Positions 15,625 to 24,125 of a stretch of 64,000 nt of DNA are shown in pieces. Source of the stretch: Encephalitozoon hellem ATCC 50504. Its lineage: Eukaryota; Microsporidia; Unikaryonidae. The notes beneath the pieces were generated by a model, which was not told the DNA's origin, did not search any database, and saw only the letters and a list, made by a program, of their open reading frames with translations. The DNA lies in the NCBI RefSeq assembly GCF_000277815.2, contig NC_018468.1:62001-126000 (forward strand), given 5' to 3'. The first letter of the stretch is position 1; every line of letters begins with the position of its first letter. A program made the position numbers and the translations under genes.

Positions 15625-17775
15625 ATGAAGATCATAGTTGCTATGGATGAACTGCCTATATGTGCATCTCGGATGGGAGAAGAAGAGACAATAAGAAAGA
15701 GGAGCTCTGCTCTCTTGAAGAGGATTTCCCATCCTGATAAGACAAGCAAGATCCAGATAGAGTTTTCGGATGATAACGAGGAAAAGCTGAGGCTTTTTGC
15801 AAAACCTCACTTCATGGCTCCCGATATGCTGGATGATCGAGAGATGTCCTTTGTAGGTGTTCCTGGATTCTACTCTTCTGAGGCTTTTAGCGACGAAGAC
15901 CGCAAGAAGATTCAGATATCTATGGGGCATTATAGATGCTATCCTGTGTTTAAAAGGAAGGGAGAATACTCGAGAATGATTGAGAGAATCTTGAAGAAGA
16001 ACACCTATGAGTTTGTGCAAAAACATCTCGACCATGCCGCAATGTTTGAAGAATATAGGATACGCAACAACGAATATTATGAGAAAATAATGGAGATCTA
16101 TGAAGAGGGCGATGTTGTGTGGGTGATGGACCATTCCTTGCTCCTCCTTCCTGGAATGCTTGGCGGCATTCCTGTTGGGATGTCTTTCTGCGCACCTTTT
16201 TCTCTGCTGTTCAAGTGCATTCCGTTCTGGGAGGAGCTTTTCTTGTCGATTCTTTGCTGCAAATACATCGAGTTTAGCGAAAGTTCATCTGCAGAATCCT
16301 TCAACATGCTAGTTTCTCAGAAGAAAGGCTTTGTGGCAGGGAACCCGGAGTACAAGAGTGTAAGAGTGCCACAGACTTGTGTAGGAAAGAGGGGGATTGA
16401 CAAGGAGGCCATTCTCAAGGCGTCGTCTGAGGCGAAGAAGCTTGAGAGGTTTGGGAATGGGAAGATTATTCTTGTTCCGTTTGACTCCCAAACACATCTT
16501 CTTGGTGTTGAAGCTTATTTGTCCAGGTATGAAAAGGAGATTACGATTCTGTTTCTGATCACTGGGGCTTTGAACAGAGACTTTGATGAGCAGACCGAGG
16601 TTATGAGGCTCCGGAAGTATCTTGAGATGAACTACAACATCCTATCAAGAGTATTTGTACCTACAAGTGACTCTGAGTTTGTCTCTGTGTTGAAGTCCTG
16701 CGACCTATGCTATTGCTCAGAAATGGCTGACATCTGTTCACTTTTTGGCATTCCAGTCATCCAAAGCAATCCATACGACTTCTTTGAGGTGGCAGACGAG
16801 ATAAATGAGAAGCTTGAGCGGGGAGGAGCGAGCGAGAAAGATTCCAGGAAAGTGATTGGAAAGATGGAGTGGAAGAAGCGCTTCATGACGAATTTCTTAC
16901 ACGCTAGTGGGATTGAGTGTGATATTGATGCTGAGCCTAAGGAGCCAAGGGTGAGGGCGTCATTATCAATGAGGCAGAAAGAAGATGTGAAGACGAATTC
17001 AAATAAGAGGCTAAGCACTAGGAAGAAAGAAGATGAGAAGAAAGAGGCGATTGAGATTGATTTGGATAACAAAGAGGATGTAAATGCTGCAAAAATAGTC
17101 GATGATTTCAAGAAGAGTAAGGTAAGGACGCTTGTTATGGATTATGACGGAACACTGACGGACATTGTTGCACATCCCCCAATGGCTGCACCAACCCAGG
17201 AGATAAAAGATTTACTTGTGAGGCTGAACAAGATCTGTAGGGTTATAATATCTACAGGAAGAAGTGTCGAAGATTCAGATAGGTTTTTTCCAAAAGAAAT
17301 CGAGGTTTTTGCCGAGCACGGAGCATGCTACAGGGTCGATGGAAAGTGGAAAGAAGGAGTTTCATTTCCACAGAAGGATCTTGCATGGCGGGTTGCAGAA
17401 TTCTTCCACCTGAGGACGCCTGGTTCTGATCTGGAAAGAAAGAAAACAGGCTATGCCTTCCACTTCAGGAATGTGTCTCCCCTCATTGGAGTGAAGCAAG
17501 CAAAGGCTCTTTTTGAACTTCTGGTGAGGATTTGCAAAGACAATGTGAAGGAAGGAAACCACATAGTCGAAGTTAGGAGCAGCAAAAAGTCTCGTGTGAT
17601 GGGCGAAGTTGAGGAAGGGTTTATTTTGTGTGCAGGAGACGACGCTGCCGACGAGGAGGCCTTTGATCTGTGTAGTGGATACACCATTAAAGTGGGTAAT
17701 CAGGATACATCTGCAGCATATAGAATCAAGGATCCAAAGGGCTTCAGGATGCTCCTTGCTAAGTTCTTGGAATAA
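15625..17775 (+). CDS. TPS2: Trehalose-6-phosphate phosphatase (GT20-like plus HAD domains)
   Basis: The 716-residue protein has two parts. Residues 1-445 resemble the synthase fold but lack its key residues; for example SFCAPFSLLF replaces the HTPFP motif of TPS1. After a charged, Lys/Glu-rich linker (about 445-490), residues 500-716 form a HAD phosphatase with VMDYDGTLTD, STGRSVED, EHGACYRV and CAGDDAADEEAFD. This is the layout of fungal TPS2, which removes phosphate from trehalose-6-phosphate. The start follows CTTCCCTAAAAATG. With TPS1 at 8293-9672 the window encodes complete trehalose synthesis. Confidence 0.95.
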   Translation: MKIIVAMDELPICASRMGEEETIRKRSSALLKRISHPDKTSKIQIEFSDDNEEKLRLFAKPHFMAPDMLDDREMSFVGVPGFYSSEAFSDEDRKKIQISMGHYRCYPVFKRKGEYSRMIERILKKNTYEFVQKHLDHAAMFEEYRIRNNEYYEKIMEIYEEGDVVWVMDHSLLLLPGMLGGIPVGMSFCAPFSLLFKCIPFWEELFLSILCCKYIEFSESSSAESFNMLVSQKKGFVAGNPEYKSVRVPQTCVGKRGIDKEAILKASSEAKKLERFGNGKIILVPFDSQTHLLGVEAYLSRYEKEITILFLITGALNRDFDEQTEVMRLRKYLEMNYNILSRVFVPTSDSEFVSVLKSCDLCYCSEMADICSLFGIPVIQSNPYDFFEVADEINEKLERGGASEKDSRKVIGKMEWKKRFMTNFLHASGIECDIDAEPKEPRVRASLSMRQKEDVKTNSNKRLSTRKKEDEKKEAIEIDLDNKEDVNAAKIVDDFKKSKVRTLVMDYDGTLTDIVAHPPMAAPTQEIKDLLVRLNKICRVIISTGRSVEDSDRFFPKEIEVFAEHGACYRVDGKWKEGVSFPQKDLAWRVAEFFHLRTPGSDLERKKTGYAFHFRNVSPLIGVKQAKALFELLVRICKDNVKEGNHIVEVRSSKKSRVMGEVEEGFILCAGDDAADEEAFDLCSGYTIKVGNQDTSAAYRIKDPKGFRMLLAKFLE

Positions 17776-17809
17776 ATGATTCATCTCTGTTACTCTCTTT
17801 CCCAAAGGG

Positions 17810-18166
17810 TCATTCCAGAAGCTCTCTGAGAATCTCTTCATGGGATTCGTTTACTTTGAATACCTTCCTGAAGGTCCTGACTCTATTAATACAGCCAGTC
17901 TTGGATATAAAGAGCCGTCTCTTTCCCTGGAACAGTGACGTGTATCCTCCACTCAAATACATCACATCTCCGGGGCTCAAGGAGCAGTTCCATACTCCAA
18001 ACTCTATGGTTCCGCTTTCGTCTCCAATCAGCCAAACATCGATTTTGTCATTGTCTTTAGTTTTGTTTGTCTCTAGATATTTGATCAGAATAAACTCCAG
18101 ACATATGTTTTTCTGGTAGTCATCCAGCTCGGCTATGCTGTTCATCAGCCGTGGGGTTCCATTCAT
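17810..18166 (-). CDS. OB-fold single-strand DNA-binding protein, SOSS-B/hSSB-like
   Basis: The 118-residue protein is a single OB fold with the pattern of SOSS-B (hSSB1/NABP). It has strand one near FILIKYL, TKTKDNDKIDVWLIGDESGT, FGVWNCSLSPGDVMYLSGGY, and SLFQGKRRLFISKTG. Such proteins bind single-stranded DNA or RNA in repair and transcription termination. The frame begins with TTG at 18172, so the ATG at 18166 is taken. The convergent neighbour is TPS2. An RPA-related or tRNA anticodon-type OB protein is the alternative, but the SOSS-B spacing fits best. Confidence 0.75.
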   Translation of the reverse strand: MNGTPRLMNSIAELDDYQKNICLEFILIKYLETNKTKDNDKIDVWLIGDESGTIEFGVWNCSLSPGDVMYLSGGYTSLFQGKRRLFISKTGCINRVRTFRKVFKVNESHEEILRELLE

Positions 18167-18254
18167 CTTCAAGTACCATAATGTTAGTAGAATACAAAAG
18201 CAAGTGGCTTATAATTATAATAGTCTTTAATCTCGTAACATCAATCCGCCTGCC

Positions 18255-18815
18255 TTAAATCTTCATCGTCTGAACAAACTCATTTGCATCGTTCTCGTTC
18301 TTGAACACAACGCAGTAAGGCTGCTCAATACATTTACTCTCAGCCATCTCTCTAACTCCAATGCATACTCCCAGCTTCTTCTTTGTGGGTCTTACATCGT
18401 AGGTGACAAGGAAGTCAAATGCACACATCATCACACCATCCCTAATAAAGAAGCATCTCTTCTCCTTGCTCTTCGTCACATACACAAACCCAGGCCCTAT
18501 ATTCTCCCACTCACCCACAAACTTGTGCAGGTTGGCCCCTGCCTTAAACACAACCCCTGGAATTTCATTCTGGACAGGTTCCGAGCTCTTTGAGACAGGC
18601 GTTTTCAAAAACTCAGATTCCTTTGGTTGCTTCTTCTCTCCGCCAAGATCCTCAAAGATGGTTTTATTGCTCTTGAGATCATTCAAATCCACTGGCTTGA
18701 ATATGCTGCCTACCATCTCCTTGTCTTTGCAAATTCCAGGCTCTTTTTCACCTTCCTCGCTTCCGCTCCTTTCCTCACTACTGACTTTGGTTTCTTTGAT
18801 GCTCATCCTCACCAT
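18255..18815 (-). CDS. Ran-binding-domain protein (RanBP1/RanBP3/Nup2-like)
   Basis: The 186-residue protein has a charged, disordered N-terminal half and a C-terminal Ran-binding domain from about residue 88: VVFKAGANLHKFVG, then EWENIGPGFVYVTKSKE, and the final helix NENDANEFVQTM. The disordered N-terminus contains short Glu-rich stretches and resembles RanBP3/Yrb2 or the tail of Nup2 more than RanBP1. It should act in nuclear transport by binding Ran-GTP. The start follows CGAGACCCATG. Which of the three subfamilies it belongs to cannot be settled by eye. Confidence 0.75.
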   Translation of the reverse strand: MVRMSIKETKVSSEERSGSEEGEKEPGICKDKEMVGSIFKPVDLNDLKSNKTIFEDLGGEKKQPKESEFLKTPVSKSSEPVQNEIPGVVFKAGANLHKFVGEWENIGPGFVYVTKSKEKRCFFIRDGVMMCAFDFLVTYDVRPTKKKLGVCIGVREMAESKCIEQPYCVVFKNENDANEFVQTMKI

Positions 18816-18886
18816 GGGTCTCGAGAAAATATTTTACAGGTTAACTGTAGATACCAGCAGAACATGATGTGAATCTTCTTTATTAC

Positions 18887-19303
18887 TCAACTCAAGGCAT
18901 TACCCACCTCTCCAACGATGTCTGGTATGTTGATAAGCTTGACAAGAACAAGAATAAAGAAATCCTTGAAAAACTTGATATCTTTCTCTCCCATTCCATT
19001 ATCAAAGATTCGAAGAAAGACATCTCCTATAATTTGCAAAGGCTCAGACAGACTTTTTCTTTTGTTCACTAAGGCAGCAGTAACAAGCTTGATTTCATCG
19101 GTGTTTTCCATAATGCGGTCGGCTATATTGCACACAGACTCTAAAAACTCTTTGATTTGATTATCACTAAAGTAATTGTTAATCATCTTTCTCTCATTAG
19201 ACACACTAAAAATAGAGTCACTTGGAACCTCTGCTACTGCATTGGCCATCCCCATAATCATGTATGTGAGCTTCAAAAAAACACACTTTCTTAAGATGTT
19301 CAT
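18887..19303 (-). CDS. Helical protein with N-terminal signal-like segment, lineage-specific
   Basis: The 138-residue protein begins with a hydrophobic stretch (CVFLKLTYMIMGMANAVA) that could be a signal peptide, then is predicted almost entirely helical. I know no family for it. The frame's first codon at 19309 is GTG, so the ATG at 19303 is used; no CCC lies next to it. The next gene on the same strand (19466-19960) encodes a similar-sized helical domain behind a transmembrane anchor, and the two may be distant tandem paralogues. Secretion or an endomembrane location is inferred only from the N-terminus. Confidence 0.6.
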   Translation of the reverse strand: MNILRKCVFLKLTYMIMGMANAVAEVPSDSIFSVSNERKMINNYFSDNQIKEFLESVCNIADRIMENTDEIKLVTAALVNKRKSLSEPLQIIGDVFLRIFDNGMGEKDIKFFKDFFILVLVKLINIPDIVGEVGNALS

Positions 19304-19465
19304 TCTCACATCTCTTTCTTCGGCAATTTAACTATTCCACTGCATATTTGCCTTATAAGAAAAAGGAGTCTGCCCACACACCGTCCATTCCTTTCGATGG
19401 ATAGCTCATAAGCCCACTTGCACACAGGGATGGCCAGTAAGCTCCACACAAAAGTTAAGGAAACT

Positions 19466-19960
19466 TCATTTATTCTTTGGTAGTCGCTTGGTTATTACAT
19501 TAACCAAGGCCATGAGAATTTCAATGTCCCCAGACTTGTCTGTAGTGCTAGAAATACCTTTCAGAAACAATATCGCCCTCTTAATAAAATTCTTTGTTCT
19601 AGGGCTCAGACCCGAGCTATTCTCGTGTTTCTCTAGAAAATTCACAATATCCATATATGCTTTTTTTCCATCGCTGATATCCTCAAAAATCGCATTAAAT
19701 AGCTTTCTCACGTGCTCTACATCCATCGAAAGAAGGCTTGCCCTTTCATTTCCTCCGGATGTAGGCTTCTTCCCTTCTCTTCTCATTGAAATCCCAAATC
19801 TGCTTTGAGATCCCGACACAGATCCTCCGTCACTCTTGCTGTTCAGGTGCCTATAAATAAGTATAAGCCCAGTTGCCATAGTAAAGAAGAATATCGCCAC
19901 AATGATTCCTAACTTCTTCAATGAAATCGTAGATCCAGATCTTCCATCAGATGGCTCCAT
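19466..19960 (-). CDS. Single-pass membrane protein with helical domain, lineage-specific
   Basis: The 164-residue protein has a short polar N-terminus, one transmembrane helix at residues about 17-36 (LGIIVAIFFFTMATGLILIY), a Ser/Gly/Arg-rich linker and a helical C-terminal domain from about residue 75. The end of this domain (KRAILFLKGISS, DIEILMALVNVITKRL) is similar in pattern to the end of the neighbouring protein at 18887-19303. No known family is evident. No CCC precedes the start. Confidence 0.65.
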   Translation of the reverse strand: MEPSDGRSGSTISLKKLGIIVAIFFFTMATGLILIYRHLNSKSDGGSVSGSQSRFGISMRREGKKPTSGGNERASLLSMDVEHVRKLFNAIFEDISDGKKAYMDIVNFLEKHENSSGLSPRTKNFIKRAILFLKGISSTTDKSGDIEILMALVNVITKRLPKNK

Positions 19961-20101
19961 CAGTAATCCGCTTAGGTGTTCTCTATATCACTGCTGCCCC
20001 TTAATACCCTCTCCTTTAGCCCCTTATAAATCCTCCAATAGGCAAAATCCTCCAAAGGACAACAGATCGTTAGGAAGAAAGAGAATAGATAGAATGTTTT
20101 A

Positions 20102-20503
20102 TTAGGAAGAGACTCCCCTTAGCAAGGCCGCCTGAACATACCCTGCCTCAGTAGTCTGCTCGCAATAGTCTTGAATTCCTGCAACACAGCATCCCTTGCT
20201 CCTTACCTTTCCGCTTGAGCTGACATTCTCAACCCCAACAATCTTCCCTAGCTCTAGGCGGCTTTCAATCGAAATGATCGGAATGTCCTTCTTCTTTGCC
20301 AGAAGCGTAATAAGCTTTGCAATTCTCGGCTCAGCATCCTTTGCGAGCATCACAAACCTCATGTTTCCAGCAAGCATTTTCTTCGACGTCTCCCTGGCTC
20401 CCCTGCTTAATCTACAGTATGTCCTGGACACCTTGCATACCTTGGAGAGCGCCTCCTGGAGAGTCATTTCTGATTCCATCATCGGTTCTTGCACTTCGCT
20501 CAT
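20102..20503 (-). CDS. L7Ae-family RNA-binding protein, Snu13/NHP2-like
   Basis: The 133-residue protein is an L7Ae/Snu13/NHP2 kink-turn binder. The diagnostic stretches are LSRGARETSKKMLAGNMRFV, MLAKDAEPRIAKLI, and IPIISIESRLELGKIVGV. Snu13 binds U4 snRNA and C/D snoRNAs, while NHP2 binds H/ACA snoRNAs; the sequence alone does not separate them clearly. The ATG is preceded by AAAATTTACCCTCCA, an unusually complete example of the AAATTT plus CCC start signal seen in this genome. Confidence 0.82.
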   Translation of the reverse strand: MSEVQEPMMESEMTLQEALSKVCKVSRTYCRLSRGARETSKKMLAGNMRFVMLAKDAEPRIAKLITLLAKKKDIPIISIESRLELGKIVGVENVSSSGKVRSKGCCVAGIQDYCEQTTEAGYVQAALLRGVSS

Positions 20504-20622
20504 TGGAGGGTAAATTTTTTCCTCATTAACACCTCAGACGCACCCATGCCAATAATCATGGTAAGCGCAATGCCTTGAAGTGAGCCTTGGCTAGACAGCT
20601 GCTCCTTGTTTTCAGAGCTCAT
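20500..20622 (-). CDS. Candidate 40-residue membrane microprotein
   Basis: An ATG-started frame of 40 codons fills the gap between the thioredoxin and Snu13-like genes. Its stop codon overlaps the Snu13-like start as ATGA. The product has a polar N-terminus (MSSENKEQLSSQGS), then a hydrophobic helix (GIALTMIIGMGASEVL) and a basic end (MRKKFTLQ), like small tail-anchored subunits such as those of the OST, TOM or SPC complexes. No specific family can be named and chance is not excluded. It has no CCC element upstream. Confidence 0.35.
   Translation of the reverse strand: MSSENKEQLSSQGSLQGIALTMIIGMGASEVLMRKKFTLQ
20504..20520 (-). promoter_or_regulatory. AAATTT plus CCC start-proximal element of the Snu13/NHP2-like gene
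   Basis: Read on the minus strand, the 17 bases before the ATG are A-rich, then AAATTT, then ACCCTCCA. CCC-like and AAATTT-like signals close to start codons have been described in microsporidian genomes. This is the clearest combined example in the window. Confidence 0.5.
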
Positions 20623-20659
20623 CTATTTATATTTTATTCCCAAACAAAGAAACCCCAAG

Positions 20660-21055
20660 ATGCCAATCGTAGTCCGCGACTTTAGTGGCATGAGTCCTGA
20701 AGAGATAAAGGAAAAGGTAAAGGAGCTCGGAAAGCCTGTGCTTCTGAAATTCTCCTCAGAAGGATGTGGCCCATGCGAGGATTTGAAGGAAAAGCTCAGC
20801 CAGTACAAGACAGACCTGGAAATCAACATTTTCGAGCTTTGCAGAACAAGGTCATTTTCCTACGCATCTCTTTGGGATGAGTTCGACATCACTGCATTTC
20901 CGACAGTTGTGCTTGTAGACAAGAACATGAAAGAAGTACAAGACAAGAATGGGAGTCAGGGTGCGCCAACCCGAATCATTGGCTCAAACATCAGGAAGTT
21001 TGAAGAGCTCGTCAAGGGATATGCTCACTTATTTGAGCAAGCCGCTTCTCAATAA
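20660..21055 (+). CDS. Thioredoxin-like protein with CGPC active site
   Basis: The 131-residue protein has a thioredoxin fold with the active-site motif SSEGCGPCEDL near residue 35 and the cis-proline strand FDITAFPTVVLV near residues 78-89. It should act as a cytosolic disulfide reductase. The N-terminal ~20 residues (FSGMSPEEIKEKVKELGK) form an extra helix. The frame is open from 20606, but the ATG at 20660 is preceded by AAACCCCAAG and gives a normal thioredoxin length. Confidence 0.85.
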   Translation: MPIVVRDFSGMSPEEIKEKVKELGKPVLLKFSSEGCGPCEDLKEKLSQYKTDLEINIFELCRTRSFSYASLWDEFDITAFPTVVLVDKNMKEVQDKNGSQGAPTRIIGSNIRKFEELVKGYAHLFEQAASQ

Positions 21056-21059
21056 ACAC

Positions 21060-21539
21060 TCATAGCCCCCTCCACTCTGGCCTTCTATGATATTTTCTGA
21101 TGTTCTCCTTTACACACTCCATGTACTTTTCAGGATCCTTCTTAAAGCACAGGCTAGCATCTGTATTTGCAGGGCTGCGCGTGTTGGGGGCCCCAAGAAG
21201 TTGCTGGACCCCACACAGCACATTCATAACATTTAGGCTGGGCTTCCACCTGTCTCCAATAATATCAAGGCATACCTGATTGGTAGGATAGACATTCGGG
21301 TGGTACACAGGATACTTAAACAATACCTGGGGAGGTTGAAACGGATAGTCTTCCGGAAAGTCCACATACAGCGTATAGTAGGATCCCTTGTATACACCCT
21401 CATGGGGCCCTGGCACTCCGCATTCCCATCTTGTGATGTTTCTCCCCGGCTTCTCTGGCAGGGGAATTGCATAGAATCCATACTTTCTATTTTTTGCCAA
21501 GTTCTCCTGTTCTGCCAAAAGCCTTTCTAAATTCGGCAT
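21060..21539 (-). CDS. UBC9: SUMO-conjugating enzyme UBC9
   Basis: The 159-residue protein is an E2 conjugating enzyme most similar to UBC9. It has WECGVPGP with an inserted small loop, FPEDYPFQPPQVLF, YHPNVYPTNQVCLDII with catalytic Cys90, and DRWKPSLNVMNVLCGVQQLL. The HPNVYP stretch and the position of the cysteine are typical of UBC9, which transfers SUMO rather than ubiquitin. The start is preceded by ATATCCCTTTA. Its stop faces that of the thioredoxin gene with only four bases between. Confidence 0.92.
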   Translation of the reverse strand: MPNLERLLAEQENLAKNRKYGFYAIPLPEKPGRNITRWECGVPGPHEGVYKGSYYTLYVDFPEDYPFQPPQVLFKYPVYHPNVYPTNQVCLDIIGDRWKPSLNVMNVLCGVQQLLGAPNTRSPANTDASLCFKKDPEKYMECVKENIRKYHRRPEWRGL

Positions 21540-21612
21540 TAAAGGGATATGCTCAATAGCTAAATGAATCTGTGCAAGAGGATTCTAGAAATAGCACCTT
21601 CTCATAGCCCCA

Positions 21613-22101
21613 ATGGTGAGAGAGAGATTGACAAAAGAAGACGAGGAAAACATCGACATAATTCTGAATCCATACCCCTTAGCCACAGAAAACACTCTGA
21701 ATGAAATAGATGCCTCCAACGACCCAGAAGTCCGTAACAAACTTGTGGGTGATCTTTCTGTCATCTTGTCCAACTATGCTGCAGTCTTGAATCCAAAAGT
21801 CCAGGAGAAGTTTCCAAAGCTCGTTAGCCTGCTGAGAGATAAGGAAATATACAACTCCGGTGCTTTTATGCTATCTGACGCATGTAGGCATATAGAAGAT
21901 GTTCAAAATGCATTCAGAGCCCTCGGGGTTTTCGAGCTTCTGGATTTCGCCATAGACCATTATAAGGCAACCACATCTTTGGTGTATTCCTTGTGCATGG
22001 AGAATAAAAGTAACACGGAACATTTCCTTGAGAAATATTACAACAAGGAGCGAGATGAAGACAATGCATTAATACAGAGCGTTAGGGATCAGTCTTTCTG
22101 A
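21613..22101 (+). CDS. Helical protein, unknown
   Basis: The 162-residue acidic protein is predicted to be mostly alpha-helical, perhaps an ARM/HEAT-like bundle (RNKLVGDLSVILSNYAAVLN, KFPKLVSLLRDKEIYNSGA, DVQNAFRALGVFELLDFAI). No motif allows a family call; a small Hsp70 exchange factor of the Fes1 kind was considered but not supported. The start ATG follows TAGCCCCA, which supports it being a real gene. Confidence 0.75.
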   Translation: MVRERLTKEDEENIDIILNPYPLATENTLNEIDASNDPEVRNKLVGDLSVILSNYAAVLNPKVQEKFPKLVSLLRDKEIYNSGAFMLSDACRHIEDVQNAFRALGVFELLDFAIDHYKATTSLVYSLCMENKSNTEHFLEKYYNKERDEDNALIQSVRDQSF

Positions 22102-22141
22102 GTCGCCACCCGGAATTTTGCAAATAAAAAAGATCTTTTTA

Positions 22142-22429
22142 TTATTTCCAATCGATCTTGAACTCAAGAATCTTTTCAAGCTCGCTTGCAATCTTCTCGT
22201 TGTAAGCTGCCTCTCCTCTTTCCCAGCTATCAATCACCGATACATTCTTCTTCATCTTCTGGGCCAGGTCCTTCCTCGACATCCCCTTCTTGGTCCTTGC
22301 ATTGGCTATGGCATCTCCCACTTCCTTGCTGACCATCCTAACCTCCACATCTTCGTCACTTGTTCCCTTCGGCTTATTCTGACCCTCAGGTCTTTTTTTT
22401 GTCAGAATTATCGGTTTGTTGTTTCTCAT
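22142..22429 (-). CDS. MBF1: Multiprotein-bridging factor 1 (MBF1)
   Basis: The 95-residue protein contains a cro/C1-type helix-turn-helix with the MBF1 pattern: VGDAIANARTKKGMSRKDLA, VSVIDSWERGEAAYNEKI, and a C-terminal KILEFKI. MBF1 links TBP to transcription activators and helps prevent frameshifting on stalled ribosomes. The N-terminal MBF1 domain of other eukaryotes (about 60 residues) is reduced to a short basic stretch (ILTKKRPEGQ). The start follows GTTTAACCCCG. Confidence 0.92.
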   Translation of the reverse strand: MRNNKPIILTKKRPEGQNKPKGTSDEDVEVRMVSKEVGDAIANARTKKGMSRKDLAQKMKKNVSVIDSWERGEAAYNEKIASELEKILEFKIDWK

Positions 22430-22496
22430 CGGGGTTAAACACTGGCCTGCAAAATATTATCGTTTAATAATGTAAAAAACTTTCACTAACAGAATA

Positions 22497-23090
22497 CTAT
22501 ACTTCAATCCCAATCTCTTCATATAGCTCAGATTTCTTCATGTCCATCCCCTCAGAAAGTCTCTCAACAATCTCGTTGAATATCCTCCTAACCTTCTTAA
22601 GCCCAGACTGTGCCCTTTCGTACTTCTTTTTGGCTCCATCCATCTCTTTCTTAGACACTTCTCTTCCCCCGTCTCTGAAGCCCTCGAGTCTTTTCTGATT
22701 GTCCTTAACTGTCCTGTCCAGCGCCTCGATGCTTTCTTCCAGCTGGTCAATAGACATCATTTTATCAAGCATCTTGATTTCAGCGTCAAGAGAGCCAATC
22801 TCCTCTGCAAGCAGCTTTATTTTTTCCTCGTACCCTTGGAGCTCCGTGCTCAGCTTGACATCCTCTTCATTCTGAAACAGATCTTGGTTGACAAGATATA
22901 TCTTTGTCTTTCCGTAAGTCTTCGTCACCAATCTTCCATCAGACTCCAAGTAGTTCAAAATCTCTTGTATTGCCGTTCCTCCTATCTCTCCCTTGAAGTA
23001 TGCCACTATCTCTGACTTGGATGTGGGCCTGTTGCATTTGTACATCATCTGGAACACCCTTTCTTCGTCATCGTCATAGTCCTCTTTCAT
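22497..23090 (-). CDS. HOP2: Meiotic recombination protein HOP2
   Basis: The 197-residue protein has an N-terminal winged helix (VFQMMYKCNRPTSKSEIVAY, then TAIQEILNYLESDGRLVTK and YGKTKIYLVNQDLF) followed by a coiled coil (residues about 75-130) and a basic helical end. This is HOP2/TBPIP, which with MND1 stabilises DMC1/RAD51 filaments during homologous pairing in meiosis. The frame's first codon at 23132 is GTG; the ATG at 23090 is preceded by TCTACCCCGAG and starts just before the winged helix. Its presence supports a sexual or recombinational phase. Confidence 0.88.
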   Translation of the reverse strand: MKEDYDDDEERVFQMMYKCNRPTSKSEIVAYFKGEIGGTAIQEILNYLESDGRLVTKTYGKTKIYLVNQDLFQNEEDVKLSTELQGYEEKIKLLAEEIGSLDAEIKMLDKMMSIDQLEESIEALDRTVKDNQKRLEGFRDGGREVSKKEMDGAKKKYERAQSGLKKVRRIFNEIVERLSEGMDMKKSELYEEIGIEV

Positions 23091-23175
23091 CTCGGGGTAG
23101 ACTTCAAACCCATCAAATCCATCTAGTGTCACATCTCAAATTTCGAGTATAAAATCTCAGGTTTTTTAAGCCTAA

Positions 23176-24084
23176 ATGATTTGTAAAGTTCTGAAGCTTA
23201 ACAATGGATATGAAATTCCCACGGTTGGCCTTGGGACATGGAAATTGGAAGACGAGTCGTCCCTTGAATCCTCAATAAGAAATGCAGTTAGCCTGGGGTA
23301 CAGACATATCGACACTGCCTTCATATATGGCAACGAAAAGATGATAGGAAACATTCTAAAGAAGCTGTTCAATGAAGGCGTGGTACAGAGGAAAGATTTG
23401 TTCATAACATCCAAACTTTGGAACACATTCCATGATTGTCCGGAAGATGCCCTAAGACGAACACTAGGAGATCTTCAGATAGACTATGTGGATCTGTACC
23501 TCATCCACTGGCCGGTGACATTTGAGCCAGCACCCAATGGGAGCATGGAGTCTTGCGGAAAAAAATACAACATTGGAGAGTTTGATGCAGTCACACTATG
23601 GAAGAAGATGGAGGCTCTTGTTGATCTTGGACTGGCAAGGTCAATTGGAGTGTCCAACTTTGGAAAGGAAAATACTGAGAAAGTACTTGGTGCATGCCGA
23701 ATCCGCCCAGCAGTTTCTCAGTTTGAGCTCCATCCCTACCTAACCCAAAAGGATCTTGTAGAATTCATGAGGTCCAAGGGAATCCAGGTTATCAGCTATT
23801 CATCTCTAGGGTCAGGGGGACAGGACTCCTCTCCGAAGGTCAGGGAAGACAAGACCATCAAGGAAATAGCCAAGAAGTATGGATGCACCCCGTCACAAGT
23901 AATACTTAGCTATATTGTCTCACGAGGTGTTTGTGTAATCCCAAAAAGCAAGTCTAAGGAGCATCTGAAGGAGAATATTGATCTGAAAGAATTATCAAAG
24001 GAGGATATTTCTGCAATTGATGGCCTGAACATCAACCACAGGTATGTCAATCCCGTAGGATTTGGGCCCAATCGATTCAAATAA
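23176..24084 (+). CDS. Aldose reductase (aldo-keto reductase family)
   Basis: The 302-residue protein is a complete aldo-keto reductase. It shows GLGTWKLE, the catalytic Asp and Tyr in YRHIDTAFIYGNE, the catalytic Lys in FITSKLWN, the catalytic His in DLYLIHWPV, the SIGVSNFGKE strand, and the NADPH-binding end VIPKSKSKEHLKENI. It probably reduces glucose or another aldehyde to the polyol with NADPH. The start ATG is 12 bases after a poly-T run and lacks a CCC element. It is divergent from HOP2 with an 85-base gap. Confidence 0.95.
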   Translation: MICKVLKLNNGYEIPTVGLGTWKLEDESSLESSIRNAVSLGYRHIDTAFIYGNEKMIGNILKKLFNEGVVQRKDLFITSKLWNTFHDCPEDALRRTLGDLQIDYVDLYLIHWPVTFEPAPNGSMESCGKKYNIGEFDAVTLWKKMEALVDLGLARSIGVSNFGKENTEKVLGACRIRPAVSQFELHPYLTQKDLVEFMRSKGIQVISYSSLGSGGQDSSPKVREDKTIKEIAKKYGCTPSQVILSYIVSRGVCVIPKSKSKEHLKENIDLKELSKEDISAIDGLNINHRYVNPVGFGPNRFK

Positions 24085-24125
24085 AGACCAATGATGCCTT
24101 CTTATTATTCCATATTTCTTCCCCA

